Source: DASZQL01 sp964391865 (lineage in GTDB: Bacteria > Planctomycetota > Phycisphaerae > Phycisphaerales > UBA1924). Taken from it: DNA of 64,000 nucleotides. Of this stretch, positions 54,265 through 61,859 are shown piece after piece. Where the stretch lies: the NCBI GenBank assembly GCA_964391865.1, contig CAYMNQ010000002.1, forward strand, positions 186,001 through 250,000, in the 5' to 3' direction. Numbering within the stretch: the first letter of the stretch is position 1; each line of letters opens with the position of its first letter. The translations under genes and the position numbers were made by a program. The notes under the pieces were generated by a model that ran no database searches, was not told where the DNA came from, and worked only from the letters and a program-made list of their open reading frames with translations.

Positions 54265-54395
54265 GTCGGCCCGAAGGGCCGTAGGCTCGTTGCCGGGGGT
54301 TGAGCAAGTCCCCCGGGGGTTGAGCAAGTCCCCCGGGGGGCGAGCGAAACCCCCGGAGTGCTTCCCGCCTCATGTGCGAGCCCCGAAGGGGCGAA
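54265..54395 (-). repeat. Structured repeat (family D), inverted copy with a 20 bp duplication
   Basis: In minus-strand order: GCCCCTTCGGGGC (54380-54392), CCGGGGGTTTCGCTC, GCTCAACCCCCGGCAACG and CGGCCCTTCGGGCCG (54267-54281), matching 26329-26440. Unlike that copy it contains two exact 20-base units (54300-54319 and 54320-54339, plus strand TTGAGCAAGTCCCCCGGGGG). It fills the middle of a 460-base gene-free stretch; no gene is supported elsewhere in that gap. Confidence 0.85.
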
Positions 54396-54549
54396 GGCGC
54401 ACTCCAACAAGACACTCTCACGATCACGCCGCGGCGTCGGGCCGTTCCCCGGACCCGTTCCTCGGGTCAGTGCGATCGCGCGACTGGCTTCACGGCACAT
54501 TGACCTGCAGAAGCAGGTCAATGGCACGAGGCAGGGGAAGACGGTCGCA

Positions 54550-55356
54550 TTATGTTGATATTAGGTCATAGACCTGTGTAAACAGTTTTGATGATACTCT
54601 TATCTGGCGACCGTCTTCACTGAAATCGACAGCCCACGTCGTTTGAGTTTGGCCAGGAAGCTTCTGCTCGCCTTCGACCGTCCCGGTCTCGAGCCTGTAA
54701 AGTCGAATAAAATTACTGTAGCGGTCTTCGCCGTCAACGGGATCTTTCTCGCCTCTCGCACTGAAGCACACCGCCAGAAGTTTCACTTTAGGTGAAAGAG
54801 AAAATCCGGACGAAGCATGAATGAGACCGTTAAAGTCGATTCTTGATACAATATCGCGGGCTTGGGTATCGAATAGACAGACTCCGTGCCGTGTAAGATA
54901 GAGAAGGCGGTCACCACCGTCGAGAAGCTTAAATGCTAGAATTTGATCAACCCAGTCTGCACCAAAACCAAATGACTTGATCTTCTTGAATTTCTTCTTA
55001 ACCGAGAATATGAATTCGCCTGACTCGTCAACTATGGAAACGGCGGAGTTGCCGCCATGCATCGTCGAATAGAATCCTTGATGCGCGACCCAAAAACAGC
55101 CTCTCGCGTACACACAGGTGAATGTATAGCCAAGAGTGCCTGCGCCGTCGACTAACAAGCCGCACTCGACTCCATGCTCGTCGAAAACAGGATGCTTGGA
55201 CTCATATCGGCCGTTGTTGACGCCGGGCATCCGAAAGTGGCCAATGGCATTGGTGTTCTGTGCGAATGATGTATCGATCCAATCCTTGTCGCTCAAACGC
55301 AATGCTGGCCTAAAGGTGGCTTGACTCTCGCGAAAGTAAATCTGCGCCTTTGCCAT
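54550..55356 (-). CDS. Hypothetical protein, possibly beta-propeller-like
   Basis: A 268-residue protein from the ATG at 55356 (MAKAQIYFRES); the frame continues to another ATG at 55434. No signal peptide. It shows strand-rich segments with WD-like phrasing (RLLYLTRHGVCLFDTQARDI; SGFSLSPKVKLLAVCFSARG; TWAVDFSEDGRQIRVSS), hinting at a propeller but without a clear repeat. Codon usage is much richer in A/T at third positions than neighbours. No homologue is recognised. It lies in a compositionally distinct patch with the FG-GAP gene upstream on the same strand, 353 bases away. Confidence 0.6.
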   Translation of the reverse strand: MAKAQIYFRESQATFRPALRLSDKDWIDTSFAQNTNAIGHFRMPGVNNGRYESKHPVFDEHGVECGLLVDGAGTLGYTFTCVYARGCFWVAHQGFYSTMHGGNSAVSIVDESGEFIFSVKKKFKKIKSFGFGADWVDQILAFKLLDGGDRLLYLTRHGVCLFDTQARDIVSRIDFNGLIHASSGFSLSPKVKLLAVCFSARGEKDPVDGEDRYSNFIRLYRLETGTVEGEQKLPGQTQTTWAVDFSEDGRQIRVSSKLFTQVYDLIST

Positions 55357-55708
55357 GATACTGTACCCATACACTGACCAGACAACGGGTCGGCGGTCGT
55401 CGGGGGTGTCTAGCTGAGGGAGTTGCCTCGGCATAGCCTGTACAACACGATAATATGAATACTAGTGGCAGTCGTTCAAGCGGAACTAAGCACAAGGCAT
55501 AAAGAAAACGTGGCCGGTGGTATCGAAGCCAAGAATCGATCGTGCCAACGACTCTCTGCCGAGACGCTACTACCCGCCAAGACATACAGAGGGCGATGGT
55601 CGTGTGGCATGCTTCCGTCCGGGTATGCATGGTTTGCGCCGTGCGCCCGGCGGCATTCTTCGCAATTCGAATCATGACACCGGCGAACAGCCGGCCAACC
55701 CGTCCCGA
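55357..55708. other. Intergenic stretch in the AT-rich patch
   Basis: About 350 bases between the propeller-like and FG-GAP genes (78 fewer if the longer start at 55434 is used). No gene, repeat or hairpin stands out; short open frames on both strands have no recognisable features. Confidence 0.4.
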
Positions 55709-56800
55709 TCATCGTGCCAAGTGCAACGCGACCACCACTTCGCGATCCGGGTAGATAACGCATAGATCTAGCTTTTCATCTGAGTTGAAGTCCGCGACAT
55801 GTAGAGAAACGCCTTGGGTTCTATCACGCCACTTGACACCGGGCAAGGCAACAATGCTTGGCTGACCAGCGAACTCGCCCGCGCCAGAGTTCATGCTGAT
55901 CCGAATGTTGCCACTCTGATCAAGGCAAGCGGCATCGAGTTTTGAGTCACCATTCAAATCTGCAATGATCGTGCTTACTGCACCCGAGAAACCCGCGAGC
56001 TTCGTCATGACTTCGAACACCCCTTTGCCATTGTTGGAATAGACTGTTCCGCCGGTCAGCACGTCGATACTTCCATCACCGCTAAAGTCTCCAGCCAAGA
56101 CACTCTGTCTTGCTCCGCTAATTCCGGTTGGAACCTCAGAAGGATGAAATACTCCCGAGCCAGAATTCTTCATGATGAGAATCCCGTGGCTCACCCCCGG
56201 GGCACTTAGCGCAACTACGAGATCACTTGTTCCATCGTTATCAATATCCGCGATCGCGAGGTCAGAAGGCTGGCCATTCCTTACCCCAGTGGAGTGTTCG
56301 ACAAACCGCGAAAGATCCCCACTGCCGTCGTTGAGATGCACCGCGACTGTATCATTTTGATTCGGCGATGCGAAGTCCATATCGCCGTCGGAGTCGAGAT
56401 CGCCCGCGATAGGTGACCCTGCAAAATTGCTAGTCTGAAAGTTTCGGCTGAGTCCGGGACGGCCGTCACCGGAGTTCAATATAAGTTTTCCCTTCGGCAT
56501 GAGATAGTCAGGGCATTTGTTTCCGTCAACATCTACTAAGACTGCACCAAAGCGCGGTCCCTCGGCATATTGCATTGGTTTCATACCAAACGAACCGCTA
56601 CCATCATTTGTCCAGACACTTAACGCCATAGGACTCCGACCATGAAAGACAACTACATCAATGTCTTTGTCCAAGTCAATGTCCGCAACGCTTCCTGAAC
56701 TTGCGTCATCAGAAAACGTGTACATCACAGCTTCTCGAAACTCCATCTGTGCAGAAGCCGCACTAGCGATGAATCCGACTATAAGTGCGTGCGCGAGCAT
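55709..56800 (-). CDS. Exported FG-GAP/VCBS-repeat protein
   Basis: A 363-residue protein with a signal peptide (MLAHALIVGFIASAASA-Q). It consists of about six repeats of roughly 50-60 residues with calcium-loop motifs: VADIDLDKDIDVVV, GDLDSDGDMDFAS, IADIDNDGTSDLVVA, GDFSGDGSIDVLTG, ADLNGDSKLDAAC and ADFNSDEKLDLCVI. Such repeats form integrin-alpha-like propellers in secreted or surface proteins. It belongs to the AT-richer patch and lacks a dockerin or other sorting domain at the end. Function is unknown. Confidence 0.87.
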   Translation of the reverse strand: MLAHALIVGFIASAASAQMEFREAVMYTFSDDASSGSVADIDLDKDIDVVVFHGRSPMALSVWTNDGSGSFGMKPMQYAEGPRFGAVLVDVDGNKCPDYLMPKGKLILNSGDGRPGLSRNFQTSNFAGSPIAGDLDSDGDMDFASPNQNDTVAVHLNDGSGDLSRFVEHSTGVRNGQPSDLAIADIDNDGTSDLVVALSAPGVSHGILIMKNSGSGVFHPSEVPTGISGARQSVLAGDFSGDGSIDVLTGGTVYSNNGKGVFEVMTKLAGFSGAVSTIIADLNGDSKLDAACLDQSGNIRISMNSGAGEFAGQPSIVALPGVKWRDRTQGVSLHVADFNSDEKLDLCVIYPDREVVVALHLAR

Positions 56801-57072
56801 GGCATCCCTTTCGAAATAATTAGACCAGCTTGAAGCGGTGCCGGTCAGCAGGGGTACCGGCGTGCCCTTAACAGATTGACGTAATGGAGTCTATCACCGT
56901 TCGGGCGGCAGGCGGCAGGTGCCGCGCCCTGACGTGCCACTGGCTTCGGCGGCTTTTGGGCCGATGCCAGTGTCCGGCGTGAACAGCATCGCCTACCCCG
57001 AGTCACGGTCATCCTCGCCGAGCTGAGGAAGCCCATGACACGACCTCGCCCTCATCCCCCCCGCAAGTCCCT
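56801..57072. other. Gene-free region, left part
   Basis: First part of an 895-base stretch without a supported gene. It carries the promoter side of the FG-GAP gene and inverted GGCGGCAGGTGCCGC-like sequences near 56910-56925. No coding region, RNA gene or clear repeat was recognised. Confidence 0.35.
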
Positions 57073-57206
57073 ATTTCTGCGCGCGCCGGTGACATGTCCC
57101 CGCCAAGAATCCCAACTACATGAAAAAATCCAACAACCCTGCAATCTCAAGCACTTCCAGCACTCCCGCCCGCGCGCAGGTTCGCATTTCTGCGCGCGCC
57201 CGTGAC
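57073..57206. repeat. Pair of 21 bp direct repeats
   Basis: ATTTCTGCGCGCGCC followed by GGTGAC (57073-57093) or CGTGAC (57186-57206): 20 of 21 bases match, 113 bases apart. Similar but weaker sequence (GCAAGTCC/GCAGGTTC) precedes both. The segment between them is the least G+C-rich part of the gap. Confidence 0.75.
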
Positions 57207-57240
57207 GCAAACCCGGATGGGTAGAGGGACCGCGCGTCTC

Positions 57241-57421
57241 GCCCGCCGCTCGACAGGCGGCGGGCAACGCCCGCCCCTCCGCGCGTTCTGCGGCGACTGG
57301 CCAGCGACCGACCGAACGCGCTCGGACCGTGCGCGCGTGCGTCTCACCACCCACGCGCCCACCGGCGGCGAAAGCCGCCGAACACTTGGCAGCCCGCCGG
57401 CGGGTTTTCTTACTTTCTCTT
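57241..57421 (+). other. Hairpin-rich segment, possible structured RNA
   Basis: Three hairpins in order: GCCCGCCGC/GCGGCGGGC with loop TCGACAG (57241-57265); CGGCGGC-GAAA-GCCGCCG with a GNRA loop (57363-57380); and the palindrome CCCGCCGGCGGG (57393-57404) followed by a T/C-rich run (57405-57421) like a weak terminator. No known RNA family was recognised (not tmRNA, RNase P or SRP as far as the conserved cores can be read). Open frames here have no homology. Confidence 0.4.
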
Positions 57422-57537
57422 CTCCGCGCCCACGACTCACGATCAAACACAACCACACAAACGCAACACCACCACCTCGAACAACATCATTGGCAACCCA
57501 ACAAGTCGCGCCGCGCCAGCAAAACTCCGCGCCATCC

Positions 57538-57572
57538 GGGCGCCACCACCCGCCGCGGCTCGGAGCGGCGCG
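57538..57572 (+). repeat. Conserved-loop hairpin (family A)
   Basis: GGGCGC, then CACCACC with stem CGCCGC (57550-57555 region), loop GGCTCGGA and GCGGCG. The outer stem is lost compared with the near-identical copy at 54094-54133, because the right flank reads CGTATTC. A family B element follows directly. Confidence 0.7.
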
Positions 57573-57577
57573 TATTC

Positions 57578-57668
57578 ATGGAGCCGCCTGCGCGAGCAGG
57601 CGGGCCTTGGACGTGGCCCGCGCATTCAGCGCCCCCCGCGGGGAGGCTGGCTCGCGCCGGGGGCTCCA
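57578..57668 (+). repeat. Structured repeat (family B), second copy
   Basis: ATGGAGCC at the 5' end and GGCTCCA at the 3' end; hairpin CCGCCTGC-GCGA-GCAGGCGG; then GGCCTTGGACG; near the end GGCTCGCGCCG. Compared with the copy at 50184 one G-C pair of the hairpin is T-A/A-T on both arms, a compensating change. It lies 27 bases beyond the helicase stop codon. Confidence 0.85.
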
Positions 57669-57695
57669 CTTCGAGCGCGCTCCGATCCGCCGGGC

Positions 57696-59687
57696 TCACG
57701 CGCCGTCCGTCTTCGGCGCATTCGCATCCGCGCCGCCGCCGCCAGCAGGCGGCGGCAGCACCACCGGCCCCGCCGCGCTCATCGAGCGCGATGTCTTCAC
57801 CTTCCCGCCCATCTTCTTGGGCGGCAGCTTCGTCGGCACGATCCCGCCGGGGAACTTGCTCGTGTCCACCTTCGCCGCTGGCGCGATGACCGGCGCCGCG
57901 GGGGTCGCGTAGCGGTTCATCGTCTGGCGCTTGATCTCGGTCATCTGCTTCGAGCGTTCGCGGTCGGCGCGCACGCCGCTGGGCACCGGGCCGGGCTTGA
58001 AGTCGGGGTACTGCTTCTCGGGGATGTGCGTGTTCGCGAGTTTCTCGATCTGCGTGAGCAGTTCGCCCTGCTCGGGGGCGACGAGCGCCCACGCCACGCC
58101 GCCGCGGCCGGCGCGGGCCGTGCGCCCGATGCGGTGGATGTACACCTCGGGGTCCTCGGGGAGGTCGTAGTTCACAACATGGCTGATGCCGTCAACATCC
58201 AAGCCGCGCGCCGCGAGATCGCTCGCGACGAGCACGCCGAGCGTGCCGTCGCGCAGGCGCTTCATCACCGTGTTGCGCTTGCCCTGGTACATGTCGCCGT
58301 GGATCGCGTGCGCGTCGACGCCCTTGTCGCGCAGGTACTCGCACAGATCATCGACCGTGCGCTTCGTGCGGCAGAAGATCACCGTCAATTCCGGGTCTTC
58401 ATGCGTCAGCACGTGCAGCAGCATCCGCCGCTTGTCCCACGGCTCGACGCTGATATAGAACTGCTCGACCAGGCTCACCGTCAGCGAGCCGCCGGCGGTG
58501 ATGATCTTCTCCGGGTCCTTCATGAACGTGCGCGCGAGCTTCTCGATCTCGTCGCTGATCGTCGCCGACACGAACACCGTCTGGTGCTCGCTCTTGATAG
58601 ACGAAAGGATCTTCTTGATGTCGTCGCGGAAGCCGATGTCGAGCATGCGGTCCACTTCGTCGAGCACGACGAACTTCGCGTTGTTGAAATGCAGATAGCC
58701 GCGCTCGCGCATGTCCATGAGCCGTCCGGGCGTGGCGACGATGATCTCCGGGTTCGCGTCGAGCTGCGCCGCCTGCTTGCGGACTTCCTGCCCGCCGTAC
58801 ACCGCGGAGACTTTGATGGGCGTGAACCGGCCGAGCTCGGTGAGTTCCGCCGCGATCTGCAGCGCCAGCTCGCGCGTGGGCGCGAGGATGAACGACTGGA
58901 ACGGCAAGCCGCGCACCGCGCCGTGGAACAGCGGCAGGCCGAACGCCGCCGTCTTGCCCGAGCCGGTGCGCGATTGGCCCAGCACATCCTTGCCCGCGAT
59001 CACCATCGGTATCAGCTGCGCCTGGATCTTCGTCGGGTGCTTGAACCCAAGCTCCTCGCACCCCTTCACCACGCTGTTGCGCAGCCCGAGGTCGGCGAAC
59101 GTCTGCGAATTGAAGATCTCGTCCCACTCTTTGCCCGTCGGCGCGCGCTCGGCCCGCTCGCGCTTCGGGCGCGGGGCGATCGGCGGGCCGTCATCAGTGT
59201 CATGCGAATGATCGCCGCCGCGCGGGCCGTCATGCCGCGGCCCCCCGTGGCCGCCGTGCCCCCCGCCCCCCGCCGGCGCGCCGTCGCGCGGCGCATCGCC
59301 GCGGCCCCGGCCGCGCCCGCCGCGCCGGTTGCGGCGTGGTCGGCGATCCGGATCAGCAAGGTCGGGCGCACCGCCGCCGCCGCCGTGATTCGAGCGCCCC
59401 TCACTCGCCGAGCCGTTCGCTGGGCCGGCGCTATCGGATTGATCGTGCGACCCGGCATCGCCTTCCGGCGCGCCAGTACCAACAGCGTCACCATTCGGCG
59501 GCCCGCCGTTGCCCTTGTTGCGTCCGCGCCCGCCGCGCCGTCGCCGCCGGCGACGCCCGCCGCCCTCGCCCGGTGCGCCGGGCGTTCCCGGCGCATCACC
59601 GCCGTGGTCATTCGAGTGATTGGAGGGCCCCTCGCCGCCGGCAGGTGCGGGGCTGGGGTGGGAACCTTCGGGTTGTTCGTGGTCCAT
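57696..59687 (-). CDS. DEAD-box RNA helicase with N-terminal Arg/Gly-rich extension
   Basis: A 663-residue protein. Residues 1 to about 185 are Gly/Arg/His/Asp-rich with RRRRRRRGGRGR and further RGG-like runs. The helicase core begins FADLGLRNSVVKGCEELG (Q-motif region FKHPTKIQAQ) and has motif I QSRTGSGKTAAF, Ia PTRELALQIA, II VLDEVDRMLD, III SATISDEI, IV VIFCRTKRTVDDL, V DLAARGLDVDGISHVVNYD and VI HRIGRTARAGRGG. Motif II reads DEVD rather than DEAD. It would remodel RNA, for example in ribosome assembly or decay. The basic RNA-binding region lies at the N-terminus, where most bacterial relatives have it at the C-terminus. Confidence 0.93.
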   Translation of the reverse strand: MDHEQPEGSHPSPAPAGGEGPSNHSNDHGGDAPGTPGAPGEGGGRRRRRRRGGRGRNKGNGGPPNGDAVGTGAPEGDAGSHDQSDSAGPANGSASEGRSNHGGGGGAPDLADPDRRPRRNRRGGRGRGRGDAPRDGAPAGGGGHGGHGGPRHDGPRGGDHSHDTDDGPPIAPRPKRERAERAPTGKEWDEIFNSQTFADLGLRNSVVKGCEELGFKHPTKIQAQLIPMVIAGKDVLGQSRTGSGKTAAFGLPLFHGAVRGLPFQSFILAPTRELALQIAAELTELGRFTPIKVSAVYGGQEVRKQAAQLDANPEIIVATPGRLMDMRERGYLHFNNAKFVVLDEVDRMLDIGFRDDIKKILSSIKSEHQTVFVSATISDEIEKLARTFMKDPEKIITAGGSLTVSLVEQFYISVEPWDKRRMLLHVLTHEDPELTVIFCRTKRTVDDLCEYLRDKGVDAHAIHGDMYQGKRNTVMKRLRDGTLGVLVASDLAARGLDVDGISHVVNYDLPEDPEVYIHRIGRTARAGRGGVAWALVAPEQGELLTQIEKLANTHIPEKQYPDFKPGPVPSGVRADRERSKQMTEIKRQTMNRYATPAAPVIAPAAKVDTSKFPGGIVPTKLPPKKMGGKVKTSRSMSAAGPVVLPPPAGGGGADANAPKTDGA

Positions 59688-60032
59688 CGGTGTGGTGCGC
59701 TCGCTCGCGGCGTCGCGCCCCGCCGAGTTCGGATGGAAGACGCCGTTCGCCGCGTGATCCGCCGGAGAACCATCCGGGGGGCGGGGCGAGGGGCGTCAAT
59801 CATCCGAACGCGGGGCGGTTGCCGATTCAGGGAAACCGTGCCCGATCGGGCGGCCGCGGCCCGGTCAGAGCGATGGGGGTGCAATCGATTCGCGGCCCAT
59901 CTCTGGGATTCGCGGTTTCCGCCGCGTATCCTCTATCGAGAGCGTACCCGCCCGGACGATACAAGTAAAGCTTTTGAAAGGTGGCGCCGGCATGAGGCCG
60001 ACGCCCCGGGCTCGTTCATCAAGGAAGGTCTA
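59688..60032. other. Intergenic region between divergent helicase and alr genes
   Basis: About 345 bases, strongly G+C-rich near the helicase, with AAGTAAAGCTTTTGAAAGG near 59963-59981. It must hold divergent promoters; none was assigned. AAGGAAGG (60021-60028) is the ribosome binding site of alr. Confidence 0.4.
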
Positions 60033-61304
60033 GTGCCGCCCACCAGCCGCATCGAAGTCGATCTCGCCGCCATCGAGCACAACGTGCGCGTCGTCCGCTC
60101 GGTGCTCGAGCGCTCGGCGGACCGGAACCTCGGCACCGCGCCCGCCCCCGGCACCCCCGGAATCTGCGCGGTGCTGAAGGCGGACGCGTACGGCTGCGGC
60201 TCAGCGCGGGTCGCCAAGCGGCTGAGCCTCGCGGGCGTTGAGATGTTCGCCGTCTACACCCCCGAGCAGGCGCGGGCGCTGGTCGAGGCGCACATCTCGC
60301 AGCCGATCCTGCTGCTGATGCCGGTGCGCGAGATGGACCGCAACGACCCGCTGTACCGCTCGGCAGCGCGCGACCGGCTGCACTTCACCGTGCACGACCG
60401 CGACGGGCTCGCCTCGCTCATCGCCGTCGCCGACGGCTTCGGCATGACCATCCCCGTGCACCTCGAAGTGGACACGGGCATGTCGCGCGGCGGGGCGCCG
60501 CCCGACGAAGCCGCCGCACTCGCGGTGCGCATCAGCGAGCACCCGCGCCTGCGCCTCGCGGGCGTGTACACGCACTTCAGCGCCGCCGACACCGATACGA
60601 ATTTCACGAAGCAGCAGCACGACACCTTCAGCGCGTGGCTCAAGCGCGTCGGGCCCGCGCTCCCCGCCGACTGCCTGATCCACGAAGCCAACACCTTCGG
60701 CACGTTCCGCGCCGGCGCGAACCACCGCGGCATGGTGCGCGTGGGCCTCGCGCTCCTCGGCATGGCGGGCGAGGAATTCGGCGGCGGCGAGTTCGAGTTC
60801 GCCGCCGACGCCGAGAAGCTCGCGCCGGCGGTGCGCTGGGTCAGCCATGTGGCGCACCTGAAGTGGATCGCCCCCGGCACGCCCGTCGGCTACGGCTCGA
60901 CGTGGCGCGCGCAGCGGAAGACGCGCATCGCGCTGATCCCCGTGGGCTACGCCGACGGCTACCCGCTGGCGCTCTCGAACAAGGGCGTGGTGGCGATCGA
61001 GCTGCCGGGCGGCATCCGCGCGTACGTCCCCGTCGTCGGGCGCGTGAGCATGGACCAGATCACCGCGGACGTCACCGACATCCCCGAGGATCAGATCACG
61101 CTCGGCTCGTGCGTGGAAGTGGTGGGCAACGACCGCACGGCGGCGAACCACCTCCCCACGCTCGCGAAGGAGGCGGGCACCATCACGCACGAGCTGCTGT
61201 GCCGCTTCAGCGCGCGATTGCCGCGGTCGTACATCGCGGTCGAGAACCCGAAGGTGACGATCGCCTCCGTGGCGAATGCGGCGCCGACGCGTGCGGCGGT
61301 GTGA
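60033..61304 (+). CDS. alr: Alanine racemase
   Basis: A 423-residue fold-III PLP enzyme. SRIEVDLAAIEHNVRVVR leads to the PLP lysine in CAVLKADAYGCG (Lys49). TGMSRGGAPPDEA, YTHFSAADTDTNF, GYGSTWRAQ (second catalytic Tyr), PVGYADGYP and GRVSMDQITADVT are typical. It makes D-alanine for peptidoglycan, feeding Ddl at the left edge. The start is GTG at 60033 with AAGGAAGG just upstream; the open frame extends far 5' only as the antisense of the helicase. Extra residues at 35-45 (TAPAPGTPG) are a small insertion. Confidence 0.94.
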   Translation: MPPTSRIEVDLAAIEHNVRVVRSVLERSADRNLGTAPAPGTPGICAVLKADAYGCGSARVAKRLSLAGVEMFAVYTPEQARALVEAHISQPILLLMPVREMDRNDPLYRSAARDRLHFTVHDRDGLASLIAVADGFGMTIPVHLEVDTGMSRGGAPPDEAAALAVRISEHPRLRLAGVYTHFSAADTDTNFTKQQHDTFSAWLKRVGPALPADCLIHEANTFGTFRAGANHRGMVRVGLALLGMAGEEFGGGEFEFAADAEKLAPAVRWVSHVAHLKWIAPGTPVGYGSTWRAQRKTRIALIPVGYADGYPLALSNKGVVAIELPGGIRAYVPVVGRVSMDQITADVTDIPEDQITLGSCVEVVGNDRTAANHLPTLAKEAGTITHELLCRFSARLPRSYIAVENPKVTIASVANAAPTRAAV

Positions 61305-61400
61305 GCCGGGCCAGGGCACACCGCGGCCTCTCGCGGATGAATGCCGTGAAATGGAAGAAACGCCGACGACTCGTCGCTGACTCGGGCATATATTTGTGTT

Positions 61401-61799
61401 ATGGCTTCGCTGGGTGCGTTCCCATGGTGGCTCTTCGCGCTCTTCCTGGTCATGCTCGGGATCGGGGCCGGGTTCGCGCTCTCACGCCGACGAGAGGAAC
61501 GGCGCGTCGGGCTGGCGCTGATCGCGGCCGCGGCGATCTTGGTCGGCGTCGGCAGCAGCGTTCGCTGGGATTTCGCAACCAGACGCGGCTGGATCGGGGG
61601 TCAGGCCGACACTGAGAAGGTTCTTGCGATGGAAGCCCTGAGTTCGGCTGAGATCTATCTCGCTCAACGCCGAGCGTGGATATCGATGACACCGGGTGAG
61701 CGATGGCGGTGGCGGTTGACGAAGTTCCTAGTCACAGCCGGCTCACTGACAGCGGGCGCGCTGCCGACGTTTCTCGTCCTCACGCGACGCCCGCGCTGA
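61401..61799 (+). CDS. Small membrane protein, unknown
   Basis: A 132-residue protein with three hydrophobic segments: WWLFALFLVMLGIGAGFAL, RVGLALIAAAAILVGVG and a C-terminal LVTAGSLTAGALPTFLVL. A periplasmic or cytoplasmic loop of about 45 residues (ALSSAEIYLAQRRAW) separates the second and third. It ends in basic TRRPR. No family is recognised. It lies 96 bases after alr and 60 bases before mgtE on the same strand, but has no obvious functional tie. Confidence 0.6.
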   Translation: MASLGAFPWWLFALFLVMLGIGAGFALSRRREERRVGLALIAAAAILVGVGSSVRWDFATRRGWIGGQADTEKVLAMEALSSAEIYLAQRRAWISMTPGERWRWRLTKFLVTAGSLTAGALPTFLVLTRRPR

Positions 61800-61859
61800 C
61801 AGACGACTCCCGGCTCCAACCCGGGCTAGACTCCGCGCATCGTCGGAGCGCGCCGGTCC

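Noticed and set aside
57052..57458. Two overlapping minus-strand open frames of 103-134 codons as genes
   Set aside because: Arg/Ala/Gly-rich without any motif, overlapping each other in different frames and coinciding with hairpins and direct repeats.
58026..60032. Long plus-strand open frame upstream of and continuous with alr
   Set aside because: It is the antisense of the helicase gene. Its composition is Arg/Ala-rich with no domain, and the racemase start has a good ribosome binding site at 60021-60028.
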